From a bacterium (GTDB lineage: Bacteria; Planctomycetota; Phycisphaerae; Phycisphaerales; UBA1924), in contig JANSXG010000007.1 in NCBI GenBank assembly GCA_024743075.1, forward strand, positions 1 to 44,674: 44,674 bases of DNA. Direction: 5' to 3'. Shown here in pieces: positions 8,357 through 16,709 of the stretch. The notes beneath the pieces were generated by a model that was given only the letters and a program-made list of their open reading frames with translations, did no database searches and was not told the origin of the DNA. Position 1 is the stretch's first letter. Every line of letters begins with the position of its first letter. The translations under genes were made by a program, and so were the position numbers.

Positions 8357-9028
8357 TCAGCCGTTGATCGCCCGCTTCAGGTCGATCGCGAGCTGCTCGA
8401 TCTCGTTCGGGTCGTCGCCGCGATACCGACCGACGACCTGCCCGTCCGGGTTGATCACGAGAAACGAGTTCGGGTGGATGATGTTGCCCATCGTGGAGCC
8501 GTCCGGCAGCGTGATCAGGTTGTTCGGGTTGCCGTCCTCGCGAGGCGGGATGAACCCAAGCGATGACATAAACTCCTGAATGAGTTCCGGCTCGCCACGA
8601 ACCAGTTTCCAGCGCTCGTAGTCCACGCCCATGTCCGATGCGTACTGGTTCAGCCGCTCGACGGTGTCGTTTTCCGGGTCCATCGAGACGCTCATGAACC
8701 GCACAGGCTCGTCCCGCAGCGTCTGCGACTCGGCGAGCCGGTACATGTTCCCCTGCAGCGTCGGGCAGGCCAGCACGCAGTGCGTGAACATGAAGCTCAT
8801 GACCGTCCAGCTGCCGCGCAGTTCCGAGTTATCGATCGGATTGCCGTTCTGATCGACCATCGAGAACGCGACGATCTCCATGCTCTCAAATGCGGCCGGG
8901 CTCATCAGCGGCGTGTTCGGATCGACGGACCGCGCGCTGGGACGCTGCATCGTCGCCAGCGCCGCAAGCAGCCCGAGCAGCATCGCCGCGACGAAGGAAA
9001 CAACCCAGAATGCCGGTGATTTGAACAT
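8357..9028 (-). CDS. SCO1/SenC-family copper chaperone for cytochrome oxidase
   Basis: A 223-residue membrane-anchored thioredoxin-fold protein. Residues 5-27 form a transmembrane anchor (FWVVSFVAAMLLGLLAALAT). The copper site is C84 and C88 (THCVLACP) with H185 (IIHPNSFLV), all intact. The family delivers copper to the CuA site of cytochrome c oxidase subunit II or keeps its cysteines reduced, on the outer face of the membrane. ATG 9028 is preferred over an in-frame TTG at 9049 because it has a GGGGCGG stretch just upstream and starts directly before the anchor. It is the last gene of the ctaB-ABC-ABC-SCO1 series, 51 bases after the permease. Confidence 0.92.
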   Translation of the reverse strand: MFKSPAFWVVSFVAAMLLGLLAALATMQRPSARSVDPNTPLMSPAAFESMEIVAFSMVDQNGNPIDNSELRGSWTVMSFMFTHCVLACPTLQGNMYRLAESQTLRDEPVRFMSVSMDPENDTVERLNQYASDMGVDYERWKLVRGEPELIQEFMSSLGFIPPREDGNPNNLITLPDGSTMGNIIHPNSFLVINPDGQVVGRYRGDDPNEIEQLAIDLKRAING

Positions 9029-9079
9029 CAGAAACCGCCCCGAAAGCAAGAGTATTGTCCGCCTGAAATCCTAGGCCGG

Positions 9080-9853
9080 TTACCCATCGCCGGCTCCGCG
9101 ACGACCATGGCTCCGACGGATCGTCAGAAGCAGCAGCCCGATGCTCGCGAACGGGAAGAGCACCGTTACCGACCACGCAATCGCTCCGGCATCACCGGTG
9201 GCACCGATGCCAGATCCGACGCAGCCGTGTACCCAGTGCAACGGGTTCGCCTTCATCACGATCGACAGCCAGCCCGACGCACCGGCCACGGGGAACATAG
9301 CCCCGCTTAGAACCCACGCCGGGAGCAGCAGGATGTTCATCACGCCGTGGAAACCGGCGACGGAATCGATCCGCCACGCGAGGGCGAGCCCGATGCTGAG
9401 CACACCGATCGCGCCGCAGAAGAGGGCGATCGTCGAAGTGATGAGCCCGGCCGCCCCGGCTCCGGTGCCGTCGATCAGGAACACCGACGCCAGCACCGCA
9501 AGCCCCTGCAGCGTCGCGAGCAGGCACGCCGGGAGCAGCTTCGACATCGCGACCGTCCACAGGGAAACCGGGCTCACCAGCACCGCCTGCAGGAAGCCCG
9601 AGTGCCGGTCCTGAATCAGGCCGATGGCCCCGAAGATCGTGCCGAACAGCACGACCATCAGCGCGATACCGGGGAGCAGGTACACCGAGTACGACGAGGT
9701 GTCCTCTCCGGGGAGCGTCATCGAGCCGGCGAAGCCGCTCGCAGCGAGCAGCCAGAACACCGCCGCCGTACCCAGCGTCGCCACGATCCGCGTGGGCTGG
9801 CGCCGGATGCGGACGAACTCGCGTGAGATGAGTTCCCCGAGCGCCGAACTCAC
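9080..9853 (-). CDS. ABC-2 type transporter permease (cytochrome oxidase assembly cluster)
   Basis: A 257-residue protein with about six membrane spans: after the cytoplasmic segment LISREFVRIRRQPTRIV come hydrophobic stretches near residues 27-45, 58-80, 104-125, 137-160, 168-190 and 222-245. The motif IQDRHSGFLQAVLVSPVS matches the ABC-2 permease (LxxEREeGTlexLl-P) loop. It is translationally coupled to the ATPase: its GTG start (9853-9851) shares four bases with the ATPase stop (GTGA). The pair probably exports or moves a component needed for haem-copper oxidase assembly; the substrate is unknown. An alternative is a NatAB-like exporter that is only co-transcribed by chance. Confidence 0.85.
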   Translation of the reverse strand: MSSALGELISREFVRIRRQPTRIVATLGTAAVFWLLAASGFAGSMTLPGEDTSSYSVYLLPGIALMVVLFGTIFGAIGLIQDRHSGFLQAVLVSPVSLWTVAMSKLLPACLLATLQGLAVLASVFLIDGTGAGAAGLITSTIALFCGAIGVLSIGLALAWRIDSVAGFHGVMNILLLPAWVLSGAMFPVAGASGWLSIVMKANPLHWVHGCVGSGIGATGDAGAIAWSVTVLFPFASIGLLLLTIRRSHGRRGAGDG

Positions 9854-10794
9854 GCCGCTACCTCCTCGGATTCGTTCGACCGGGCGAGCATCAACCGGTA
9901 GGCGCTGACGAAGTCGGGCGAGCGCACCTCAACCGCGACGCCCCGTCGGCTTTGCTGGAGGGCCCAATGCTCGATCTGCTCGCGATCGCCCCCGACGATC
10001 GTTGAGTCCCCAGCCCGCCACGATCGGAGCGAGCCGGCCTCCGTGCCACCGCTGGCCGCGACGATTGCTATCAATTCACAGCCGCCGAAGGTTCGAGAAG
10101 CGACCCCGTCGGGCTCTCCGGACTCCGCGACCCGACCGGCGTCAAGCACGATCACCCGGTCGGCCAGGCGGATCTCGTCGGGCGAGTGCGAGGACATGAT
10201 CAGCGTGAACTCTGGATCGCGAGAGATCATCTCGCGCAGCAGACGGAGGAACACGTCCCGGCTCGACTCGTCCAGCCCGGCCAGCGGCTCGTCGAGCAGC
10301 AGCAGCGACGGCTCCGACACCAGCGCTCGAGCCAAGTCGGCCCGACGCGCCAGTCCACCCGACAGCGCGCCGACACGATCATCCAGCCGACCCGCGATCC
10401 CGACCCGTTCGGCACACGCACGCACGCGATCACCCGCGTCGGTCACGCCGTACAACGCGGCCTGCGCCCGCAGGTTCTCACGGACGGTGAGCAGCCGGTC
10501 CAGCCCCGGAGACTGAAACACCACGCCCGTGCGCATCGCGCTCTCGCGCCGGCTGACTTCTGTTCCTTGCTCATCGAGATGCTGCACGGCGCCGCCCTGT
10601 GGCTCTTCGATGCGGGCCAGCAGACGCAGCAGTGTCGATTTTCCCGAACCGTTTTCGCCGACGAGCGCCACGCGCTGCCCACGCCGGATGTCCAGCGAAA
10701 CACCGTCCAGCGCGACGCGCCGTACCCGCTCGCGCCCCGACCGGGTGCGATAGACCTGGCGGAGTCCCTCAGCCCGGAGCAGCGTGGAACTCAC
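9850..10794 (-). CDS. ABC transporter ATP-binding protein (cytochrome oxidase assembly cluster)
   Basis: A 314-residue ATPase with a Walker A motif (GENGSGKST), Q-loop (FQSPGL), signature LSGGLARRADLARAL, Walker B LLLLDEPLAGLD and switch His (SSHSPDE), all intact. About 85 residues follow the nucleotide-binding domain and have no motif I recognise. A GTG at 10794 overlaps the ctaB stop by four bases (GTGA); another GTG at 10797 is directly adjacent, so either may start translation. Together with the permease at 9080 it forms a two-subunit ABC-2 transporter. Confidence 0.9.
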   Translation of the reverse strand: MSSTLLRAEGLRQVYRTRSGRERVRRVALDGVSLDIRRGQRVALVGENGSGKSTLLRLLARIEEPQGGAVQHLDEQGTEVSRRESAMRTGVVFQSPGLDRLLTVRENLRAQAALYGVTDAGDRVRACAERVGIAGRLDDRVGALSGGLARRADLARALVSEPSLLLLDEPLAGLDESSRDVFLRLLREMISRDPEFTLIMSSHSPDEIRLADRVIVLDAGRVAESGEPDGVASRTFGGCELIAIVAASGGTEAGSLRSWRAGDSTIVGGDREQIEHWALQQSRRGVAVEVRSPDFVSAYRLMLARSNESEEVAA

Positions 10795-11804
10795 CACAGG
10801 CGGTGGACGATGAACGCGTCGATCAGCATCGCCGCGAGCACCGCCGGGAGGTAGAGAATGGAAACGATGAACACGACCAGCGCCCGCTTGTTGGTCCGCT
10901 CCCGCAGGAACTCGAGCGTCGACCAGGACATCACGATGCCGCAGACCGAAGCGATCACGACGTAGGTCAACCCAAGCACCGAAGAATCGCCGGTCTCTCC
11001 GTGCCGAACGATCGTGACCGCGGGAAGGATCGACACCGGGATCAGCGTCGCCGCCCAGATCACCGACGCCCGCGCTGTCTTGATCCCAGTCGGGTCCACC
11101 GACGGGAGGACGCGATAACCCCCCGCGGCGTAGTCGTCGCGATACTTCCAGCTGATCGCCATCACGTGCGGGATCTGCCACACGAACATCAGCGCGAACA
11201 GCGACCAGCCGCCCGGATCGAGCAACCGTTGCCACGCCGAGGTGCCTGGCTCGCCGACCACGGCCCCCGACGCCGCCGCCCAACCGACCAGCGGCGGCAG
11301 CGCACCCGGGATCGCGCCGACCAGCGTTGAAAGTGGCGTGACCGCCTTCAGCGGCGTGTAGAACAACACGTATGACGAGATGGTCGCGAGAGAAACAACC
11401 GCCGCGGCCGGCGTCGCACCGAACCACAGCATCGCGACTCCGGCTATCGAAAACGCGATGCCCGCGAAGTAACCGACGCGTCGGCTCACGCGTCCGATCG
11501 GAATCGGTCGAGAAGCGGTCCGGCGCATGCAGGAATCGCGCTCGACTTCCGCAGCTTGGTTGAGCGCGTTCGCGCCCGCCGCCGACAGCGCCGTGCCGAC
11601 CAGGCAGAACACCGCGACCCAAAGGTCTGGGACCGCCCCGATCGATCCGATCAGGTAGCCAACCGCAGTCGCAACAACCACCATGCGAACGATGCCCGGC
11701 TTGCTGAGTTCGATCAGAACCGCCAGATGCTCGCGCACGACGGCCCACCGCGATGCGCGGGCATCGAGCGCGTGGGGATTTATGCTCTGGTCGAACTGGG
11801 CCAT
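10791..11804 (-). CDS. ctaB: Protoheme IX farnesyltransferase (heme O synthase)
   Basis: A UbiA-superfamily membrane enzyme that farnesylates haem B to haem O for haem-copper oxidases. It is 337 residues with about eight or nine membrane spans. The first polyprenyl-binding motif is the CtaB form N82xxxE86xxxD90 followed by MRRTASRPIP, and the second lies around YRDDYAAGGYRVLPSVD. Length and motif spacing fit CtaB/Cox10/CyoE. It is the first gene of the reverse-strand series ctaB, ABC ATPase, ABC permease, SCO1, with stop/start overlaps between the first three. The oxidase structural genes themselves are not in the window. Confidence 0.92.
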   Translation of the reverse strand: MAQFDQSINPHALDARASRWAVVREHLAVLIELSKPGIVRMVVVATAVGYLIGSIGAVPDLWVAVFCLVGTALSAAGANALNQAAEVERDSCMRRTASRPIPIGRVSRRVGYFAGIAFSIAGVAMLWFGATPAAAVVSLATISSYVLFYTPLKAVTPLSTLVGAIPGALPPLVGWAAASGAVVGEPGTSAWQRLLDPGGWSLFALMFVWQIPHVMAISWKYRDDYAAGGYRVLPSVDPTGIKTARASVIWAATLIPVSILPAVTIVRHGETGDSSVLGLTYVVIASVCGIVMSWSTLEFLRERTNKRALVVFIVSILYLPAVLAAMLIDAFIVHRLW

Positions 11805-11942
11805 TCGTCCGGGGCCTCGCGATGCGATTGCGATGACGCAATAAAAATCACTGTCAACCGAGAATTCTATCGCTTGGGATGGCTCGGAGTATAGCCACGC
11901 TCCCGAGAAACCGCCCGGATCGGACCGATCAGCCCGGTTCGA

Positions 11943-13286
11943 CTACTGCTCGGGGTCTGGCAGCCGCAGATCCAGCCAGACCGGGAAGTGGTCACTCACG
12001 TCGTAGACCAATGAATCGAGGCTTTCGTGGCTGAGGCTCGACGCGCTCGGAAGGTCGGCTTCGCCCCGTACGATGCCTCCCCGCACGACTATTGACCCCC
12101 TGGTGGGCAGGACATAATCCACGCGCAGGCCGAACTCCGCGGTCGCATCGGGTCGCAGCACGCGACCTCGAAACTCCAATTCCAACTCACTCTGTGGCGT
12201 GAAGCTTCCATCCAAGAGCGGGTTGGCGAGCAGCCACATGCTGACGGGGTTGTCCAGACTGTCCCCGGCGATCGGGTCCGAGTTCAGGTCGCCCATGATC
12301 ACCGCCGGGTCGTCGGACGCTCCTCCCGAAACGCCGCTGTCGTCGACGATCCACTCGGCCCCTCGGAGGTACTCCGCCCAAAACCGGATCTCGTCGTGGT
12401 TTCGGCGCCCGTTGCGATCCTCCGGCCCATCGAAGACCGGCGGTGTAGGGTGCGACGCCAGGACGCGCAGGACCGAACCGTCTTCGAGGCGCACCGGGAC
12501 GTCCCAGTGGCTCTTCGAACTCAGCGGCAGTTCGGCCAGCATCTCGTCCGTGTACCACAGCTCGGATTCTGGAACCCGCTCACCGTCACCCGCAGGGAGC
12601 AGCGCGTCTGGCATGGACTGCCAGAGCAACGACTGGAACGTCCGGGCCTCGTCGCGCTCGATTTTGAGCGGGGAAGCGACAAAGAGCCCCATCGCGTAGT
12701 GCCCCGGGAACTCACCGTAGCCGAGCGCATCGTTGCCGTACTCGCGCGAACCCGGTTCGAACACGACCTGGCCGTCCCGATTCAGGTCTAAACCGCTGTG
12801 GATGCCAGTGTTCGACGGCTCCTGAAAGACCTGATACGCGCGGTCTCCAAGCCCCAGGTGGGCTCGCTGCTGGCGAATCAGTTGGGCGAACGTCTCGCCG
12901 CTCAGCGGTTCAGCGCTAATAAAGTCGTACTCGAGCTCGTTGACCAGCAGGATGTCCGGGTCGATCGCCGCGATCAGACGGGCGGCGTACCGAGCCCGGT
13001 TCGCGCCCTCGTTGTCGTCGCCGCGACCGGCCGCCATGATGTCGTCGTAGCGCAGATCCTCGATGTTGAAGGTGCAGACGCGTGTCAGCGTGTACGGCTC
13101 TTCCTCGATCGTCAGCGCGTCCTCAGCGGTCACCGATTCGTCGTCCGGCGCCGCCACGATGTCAGTACGATCGCCAGACCCGACCGCGTCCGCAGCCCGC
13201 GGTTCGGTCGGTTCCTCGCACCCGAAAAACGCGAGCGCGAGCGCACCCGTTGTTCCGATCAGTGATCCGGCCCATCCACGCTTCAT
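11943..13286 (-). CDS. Endonuclease/exonuclease/phosphatase-family exported protein (probable lipoprotein)
   Basis: A 447-residue protein. Residues 1-23 are a signal sequence with Cys23 at a loosely fitting lipobox (AFFGC), followed by an acidic linker to residue 65. The EEP fold follows: CTFNIEDLRYDD, the metal-binding Glu in LLVNELEYDF, GDLNSDP, the RVDYVLPT segment and the terminal SDHFPVW with the catalytic Asp-His. It should be a metal-dependent phosphodiesterase or nuclease outside the inner membrane; the actual substrate (nucleic acid, phospholipid or other) cannot be told. The insertion with DLNRDGQVVFEPGS (around residue 170) resembles a calcium-binding loop. A GAGGG site precedes ATG 13286. 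The next gene on this strand is ctaB, 138 bases on, probably a separate transcript. Confidence 0.83.
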   Translation of the reverse strand: MKRGWAGSLIGTTGALALAFFGCEEPTEPRAADAVGSGDRTDIVAAPDDESVTAEDALTIEEEPYTLTRVCTFNIEDLRYDDIMAAGRGDDNEGANRARYAARLIAAIDPDILLVNELEYDFISAEPLSGETFAQLIRQQRAHLGLGDRAYQVFQEPSNTGIHSGLDLNRDGQVVFEPGSREYGNDALGYGEFPGHYAMGLFVASPLKIERDEARTFQSLLWQSMPDALLPAGDGERVPESELWYTDEMLAELPLSSKSHWDVPVRLEDGSVLRVLASHPTPPVFDGPEDRNGRRNHDEIRFWAEYLRGAEWIVDDSGVSGGASDDPAVIMGDLNSDPIAGDSLDNPVSMWLLANPLLDGSFTPQSELELEFRGRVLRPDATAEFGLRVDYVLPTRGSIVVRGGIVRGEADLPSASSLSHESLDSLVYDVSDHFPVWLDLRLPDPEQ

Positions 13287-13393
13287 CTCAGACCCTCGGA
13301 AGGAGCATCGACGCCCGCCGAGCGTTCGACGGCCACCGCCTTCATTCTATTGTGCGACCCGATCAGACGGCGTACCGTATGCTGATTTTTGAC

Positions 13394-13467
13394 GCCCCTG
13401 TAGCTCAGCTGGATAGAGCATCGGACTTCTAATCCGACGGTCGGAGGTTCGAATCCTCCCGGGGGTG
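13394..13467 (+). tRNA. tRNA-Arg (anticodon TCT)
   Basis: A 74-base cloverleaf: acceptor GCCCCTG pairing with CGGGGGT (a G-T pair at the end and one inside), D arm with AGCTCAGCTGGATAGAGC, anticodon loop CTTCTAA with TCT, T arm GGAGG-TTCGAAT-CCTCC. The discriminator is G and no CCA is encoded. TCT reads AGA (and AGG by wobble), rare codons in this GC-rich sequence. Confidence 0.96.
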
Positions 13468-13625
13468 CTTTGCGGGCCACAATTCGCGGACGTCGCTCTT
13501 GGCGCGCGCCGAAGCGGTTTTCGAAGATCGAACCGGGTTTGGGTGCCGCCAACGTCCTCTCAGGTCGACGGTATAGGCTTGCAGGACGACTCTTTACTGA
13601 CCCAGCTTCTCGAAACGACCCGCCC

Positions 13626-14714
13626 ATGCAGCGCACCTTGACTTCCGGCACCTGCCTTCTCATCGCGTTCCTGGCGATCGTCGTCTCCCCGGCGCTCGTC
13701 ACCGCGCAGTCCGGCAACGGGCGCCAGATCACCAAGCCACCCGTCACGGTTTCCGCCGAGGTGGTTGACTTCGGTGATGTCCCGCCGCGCACCAAAGTGG
13801 TTCGCACCGCGCGGATCAGCAACGACTCTGACAAACCCATTCGCATCACCGGCGTCCGTGTGTCCTGCGGCTGCACGATCGCCGAGTGGCCCGAAGAGTG
13901 GATCCAGCCCGGCGAATTCGCGGAGGTCGAACTGACCTTTGACAGCGGCGACCTCTGGGGCCCGGTGCAGCGTTACGCCCTGCTCGTCGTCGAGGGCTAC
14001 AACCGTCCGCTGCGCATTACCACGAAGGCGCACGTGAACACGGGAATCCGCGCCTCGCGCATGTACGACCCCCCGGGCCAGATGCTCGCCGGTCGCATCG
14101 TGCTTCACTCAACCGACGGCGTTCCATTCACGGTGCGGAGCCTGAGCTTTGCCACCCAAGCGAACGGCTCGGAAGATGCGCCCGGCACGATCGGGCGCGA
14201 CGATCTCGATCCCGCACTTTCCACGCCGGCCCTCAAGCACGAGATAGCCTTCGACTTCTCGAAGGTCGATCCGGACCGCCTGCGCAGGTGGGTCGCGATC
14301 GAAACCGATCACCCCGGCGCCCCGGTCGTCGCGATGCACATCGACAACATCTACGCTGGCGTCGACCGACGACGCGCGCTCTGGGCCTACAGCACCGACC
14401 ACCTGCTGCTCGGTGCAACCGCGCCGGGCCAGCCGGTCGAGCATGAATTCATCCTTCGCGGCGTGCGGACGGACTCCGGCGTGCAAAGGATCGAGACCGG
14501 CACCGACCTCGTCGCCGCGGAAGTCGTCTCAACCGAACTCGACAAGGCGCAGGGTCTGGTCGTCCGGGTCCGGATCACACCCGGTGCCGATGTCCAAGGG
14601 CTTGTGCACTCGACGCTTACGGTTCGGGCGATCGACTTTGAGGACGACGTAGAGTTCATGCTGCGCGTTCGCCCGAACGACTCGCCCGGTTCGAGCGAGC
14701 GCGAAAGCCCCTAA
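13626..14714 (+). CDS. DUF1573 domain exported protein
   Basis: A 362-residue protein with a signal peptide (LLIAFLAIVVSPALVTAQS). Residues 40-135 form the DUF1573/ASPM-SPD2-Hydin-like beta-sandwich with the characteristic VSCGCTIAEWP and WIQPGEFAEVELTFDSG segments; the CGC pair is a family hallmark. The C-terminal half (about 140-355) appears to be further Ig-like beta domains. DUF1573 proteins are common in Planctomycetes and Bacteroidetes and have no settled function. It is 126 bases upstream of the M14 pair on the same strand and may share its transcript. The start at ATG 13626 begins directly at the signal peptide. Confidence 0.8.
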   Translation: MQRTLTSGTCLLIAFLAIVVSPALVTAQSGNGRQITKPPVTVSAEVVDFGDVPPRTKVVRTARISNDSDKPIRITGVRVSCGCTIAEWPEEWIQPGEFAEVELTFDSGDLWGPVQRYALLVVEGYNRPLRITTKAHVNTGIRASRMYDPPGQMLAGRIVLHSTDGVPFTVRSLSFATQANGSEDAPGTIGRDDLDPALSTPALKHEIAFDFSKVDPDRLRRWVAIETDHPGAPVVAMHIDNIYAGVDRRRALWAYSTDHLLLGATAPGQPVEHEFILRGVRTDSGVQRIETGTDLVAAEVVSTELDKAQGLVVRVRITPGADVQGLVHSTLTVRAIDFEDDVEFMLRVRPNDSPGSSERESP

Positions 14715-14840
14715 ACCGTCCGCCCCAGTCAAACACCGATTCCCCGTCCCAAAGATGGGTTGGATGCAGCGCGCTCGCGTGCTCACCGGTAAGGTAGCGG
14801 ACGCTTCAGGCCAGTATTTGTGCCAGAAAGGACGCCCACC

Positions 14841-16706
14841 ATGCCCACCCGAGGACGACGGATCTCCGGCGCGCTGCTTATCGCGCTCGCCGGCGCCGCG
14901 CTCACCGTCACTCCGCTCCCCGCCGCCTCCGCTCAGGACCGTGCGAACGTGAGCACCCGAACGATCGGACTATCCGGCGAGTCACGCAACATCGATCTGC
15001 TCACGCTGAGTTCATCGCCAGACGATGCGGACTCGCGGCCAGCCCTGCTGGTCGTCGCCGGTATTGACGCGACGCATGTCACGGGAACTCGCGTTGCTCG
15101 CCATCTCGCCGAGCGCCTCGTCAGCGAGCACGCCGACCTGCTGAACGACTACACCGTCTATATCGTGCCTTTGGTGAACCCCGATGCCGCCTCGCGCGCA
15201 GCACAGCGCCCGATCGGCTCCTATGACCTCCGCCTGACGCCGAAGCCGGTCGATCACGACCGCGATCGGCGCATGAACGAAGACGGTCCGAACGACCTGA
15301 ACGGCGACGGCGTCATCACCCAGATGCGCATCCGCAACCCGGCTCCCGGCTCGGGCTTGGTCGCGAGCCATGTCGAGCACGAAGACGACGCTCGACTGAT
15401 GCGCCCAGCGGACCGCAGCAAGGGCGAGGTACCGGTCTTCGCAATCATGACCGAAGGTCTGGACGACGATAACGACGGCTCGGTCGCCGAGGATCCCGAA
15501 GGCGGCATCGATCTCTCCCGGCACTTCCCATACCTTTGGGATGAGTTCGACGCGGTGACCGGCGACTACCCGCTGGAAGACCCCGGGGCGCGAGCGCTTG
15601 CCGACTGGATGCTCACCCGTCCGAACCTCGTCGCTGTCCTGGCCTACAGCCCGCACGACACACTCAGCAGCATCCCCGCCGACGGGAAGTACGACGACAC
15701 CCGTCGGGTGCCGCTGGGCATCGAGTCCGACGACAAGCGGGCGTACGAGCAGGTCAGCGAGGCATTCGTGGAGGCGACCGGCTTGGAGAAGGCCGAGGGA
15801 CGCTCGAACGAGGGCTCCTTCCACGGCTGGTCCTACGCGCACCTCGGCCTGTACTCCTTCAGCACGCCGCTCTGGTCGGTGCCCGATTCTGATTCGGATG
15901 ACACCGAAGCGCCGGCACCCGCGACGGACAACGCCGGCGAAGCCGAAGACGCGGAGACGCCCGCCGGTCCCACGATGGCCGAGATTCAGGAGATGATCCG
16001 GATCTACGAAAGCGGCAGCGCGGAGGAGCAGGAAGAACTCATGAAGGAGTTCAACGCCATGCCCGCCGAAACGCAGGCTCGGATCATGGCGATCGCATCG
16101 GGCCAGCCCGACCCGCAGGCCGATGCCGCGGCCCCGGAGGCCCCGGCCTCGTCGCCCCGCAAGCGGTCGTCGGACATCAACGCATCGTGGATCGCCTACG
16201 CCGATGAGCGTGGCGAGGGCTTCGTCGATTGGGAGACCTTCGACCATCCGCAGTTCGGAGAAGTGGAAGTCGGCGGATTTGTCCCGGGCTTCCGGCTCAA
16301 CGCGCCGCCGGACCAGATCGAGGCGATCGCCGATGCCCAGACAAAGTTCATTGCGTCGCTGCTCGGCATGTTCCCGGCGATCGAGGTCGGCGAGCCGACG
16401 GTCAAATCACTCGGGAGCGGCGTGTACGAGGTCGCGATGCGCATCTCGAACACCGGTGCGCTCCCGTCGCGCCCGGCGATCTCCGAGAAGACCCGGCGCT
16501 GGCCGCCGATCCTGATCCGACCGCAGATCGACGACGACCTCGTCCTGGTCGGCGACCCGATTGAGCGCATCGATCGACTTGAGCCCGGCCAGCAGGTCGA
16601 TCTCGTCTGGACCGTGCGCAGCAGCCAACCCACGCTTGATATCACCATCACGATTCCCGAATCGGGCGAACGCTCGGTTTCGATCGACCTCTCGGAGGGG
16701 AACTGA
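14841..16706 (+). CDS. M14-like carboxypeptidase homologue with permuted zinc ligands, probable pseudoenzyme
   Basis: A 621-residue exported protein with a signal peptide at 1-31, homologous along its length to the intact M14 enzyme encoded immediately downstream. Where the sister has the zinc motif H100-A-N-E103 (GSIHANEI), this protein has D76-A-T-H79 (AGIDATHV): His to Asp and Glu to His. The third ligand is kept (H272, AYSPHDT against QSYHNT). The catalytic Glu is replaced by Pro343 (SFSTPLW against SFTNELW), and the substrate Asn of the NR pair is Ser226. Calcium-type loops (DHDRDRRMNEDGPNDLNGDG, residues 138-157) are shared. An acidic, helix-rich insert of about 95 residues (350-445) is absent from the sister. 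It is unlikely to be a standard peptidase and may bind metal or peptide. ATG 14841 has AAAGGA ten bases upstream; three bases separate its stop from the next start. Confidence 0.85.
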   Translation: MPTRGRRISGALLIALAGAALTVTPLPAASAQDRANVSTRTIGLSGESRNIDLLTLSSSPDDADSRPALLVVAGIDATHVTGTRVARHLAERLVSEHADLLNDYTVYIVPLVNPDAASRAAQRPIGSYDLRLTPKPVDHDRDRRMNEDGPNDLNGDGVITQMRIRNPAPGSGLVASHVEHEDDARLMRPADRSKGEVPVFAIMTEGLDDDNDGSVAEDPEGGIDLSRHFPYLWDEFDAVTGDYPLEDPGARALADWMLTRPNLVAVLAYSPHDTLSSIPADGKYDDTRRVPLGIESDDKRAYEQVSEAFVEATGLEKAEGRSNEGSFHGWSYAHLGLYSFSTPLWSVPDSDSDDTEAPAPATDNAGEAEDAETPAGPTMAEIQEMIRIYESGSAEEQEELMKEFNAMPAETQARIMAIASGQPDPQADAAAPEAPASSPRKRSSDINASWIAYADERGEGFVDWETFDHPQFGEVEVGGFVPGFRLNAPPDQIEAIADAQTKFIASLLGMFPAIEVGEPTVKSLGSGVYEVAMRISNTGALPSRPAISEKTRRWPPILIRPQIDDDLVLVGDPIERIDRLEPGQQVDLVWTVRSSQPTLDITITIPESGERSVSIDLSEGN

Positions 16707-16709
16707 TCC

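Noticed and set aside
11805-11942. Promoter or terminator between the EEP-family gene and ctaB
   Set aside because: Only a GATCGG/CCGATC palindrome with almost no loop is visible; no convincing hexamers or T tract.
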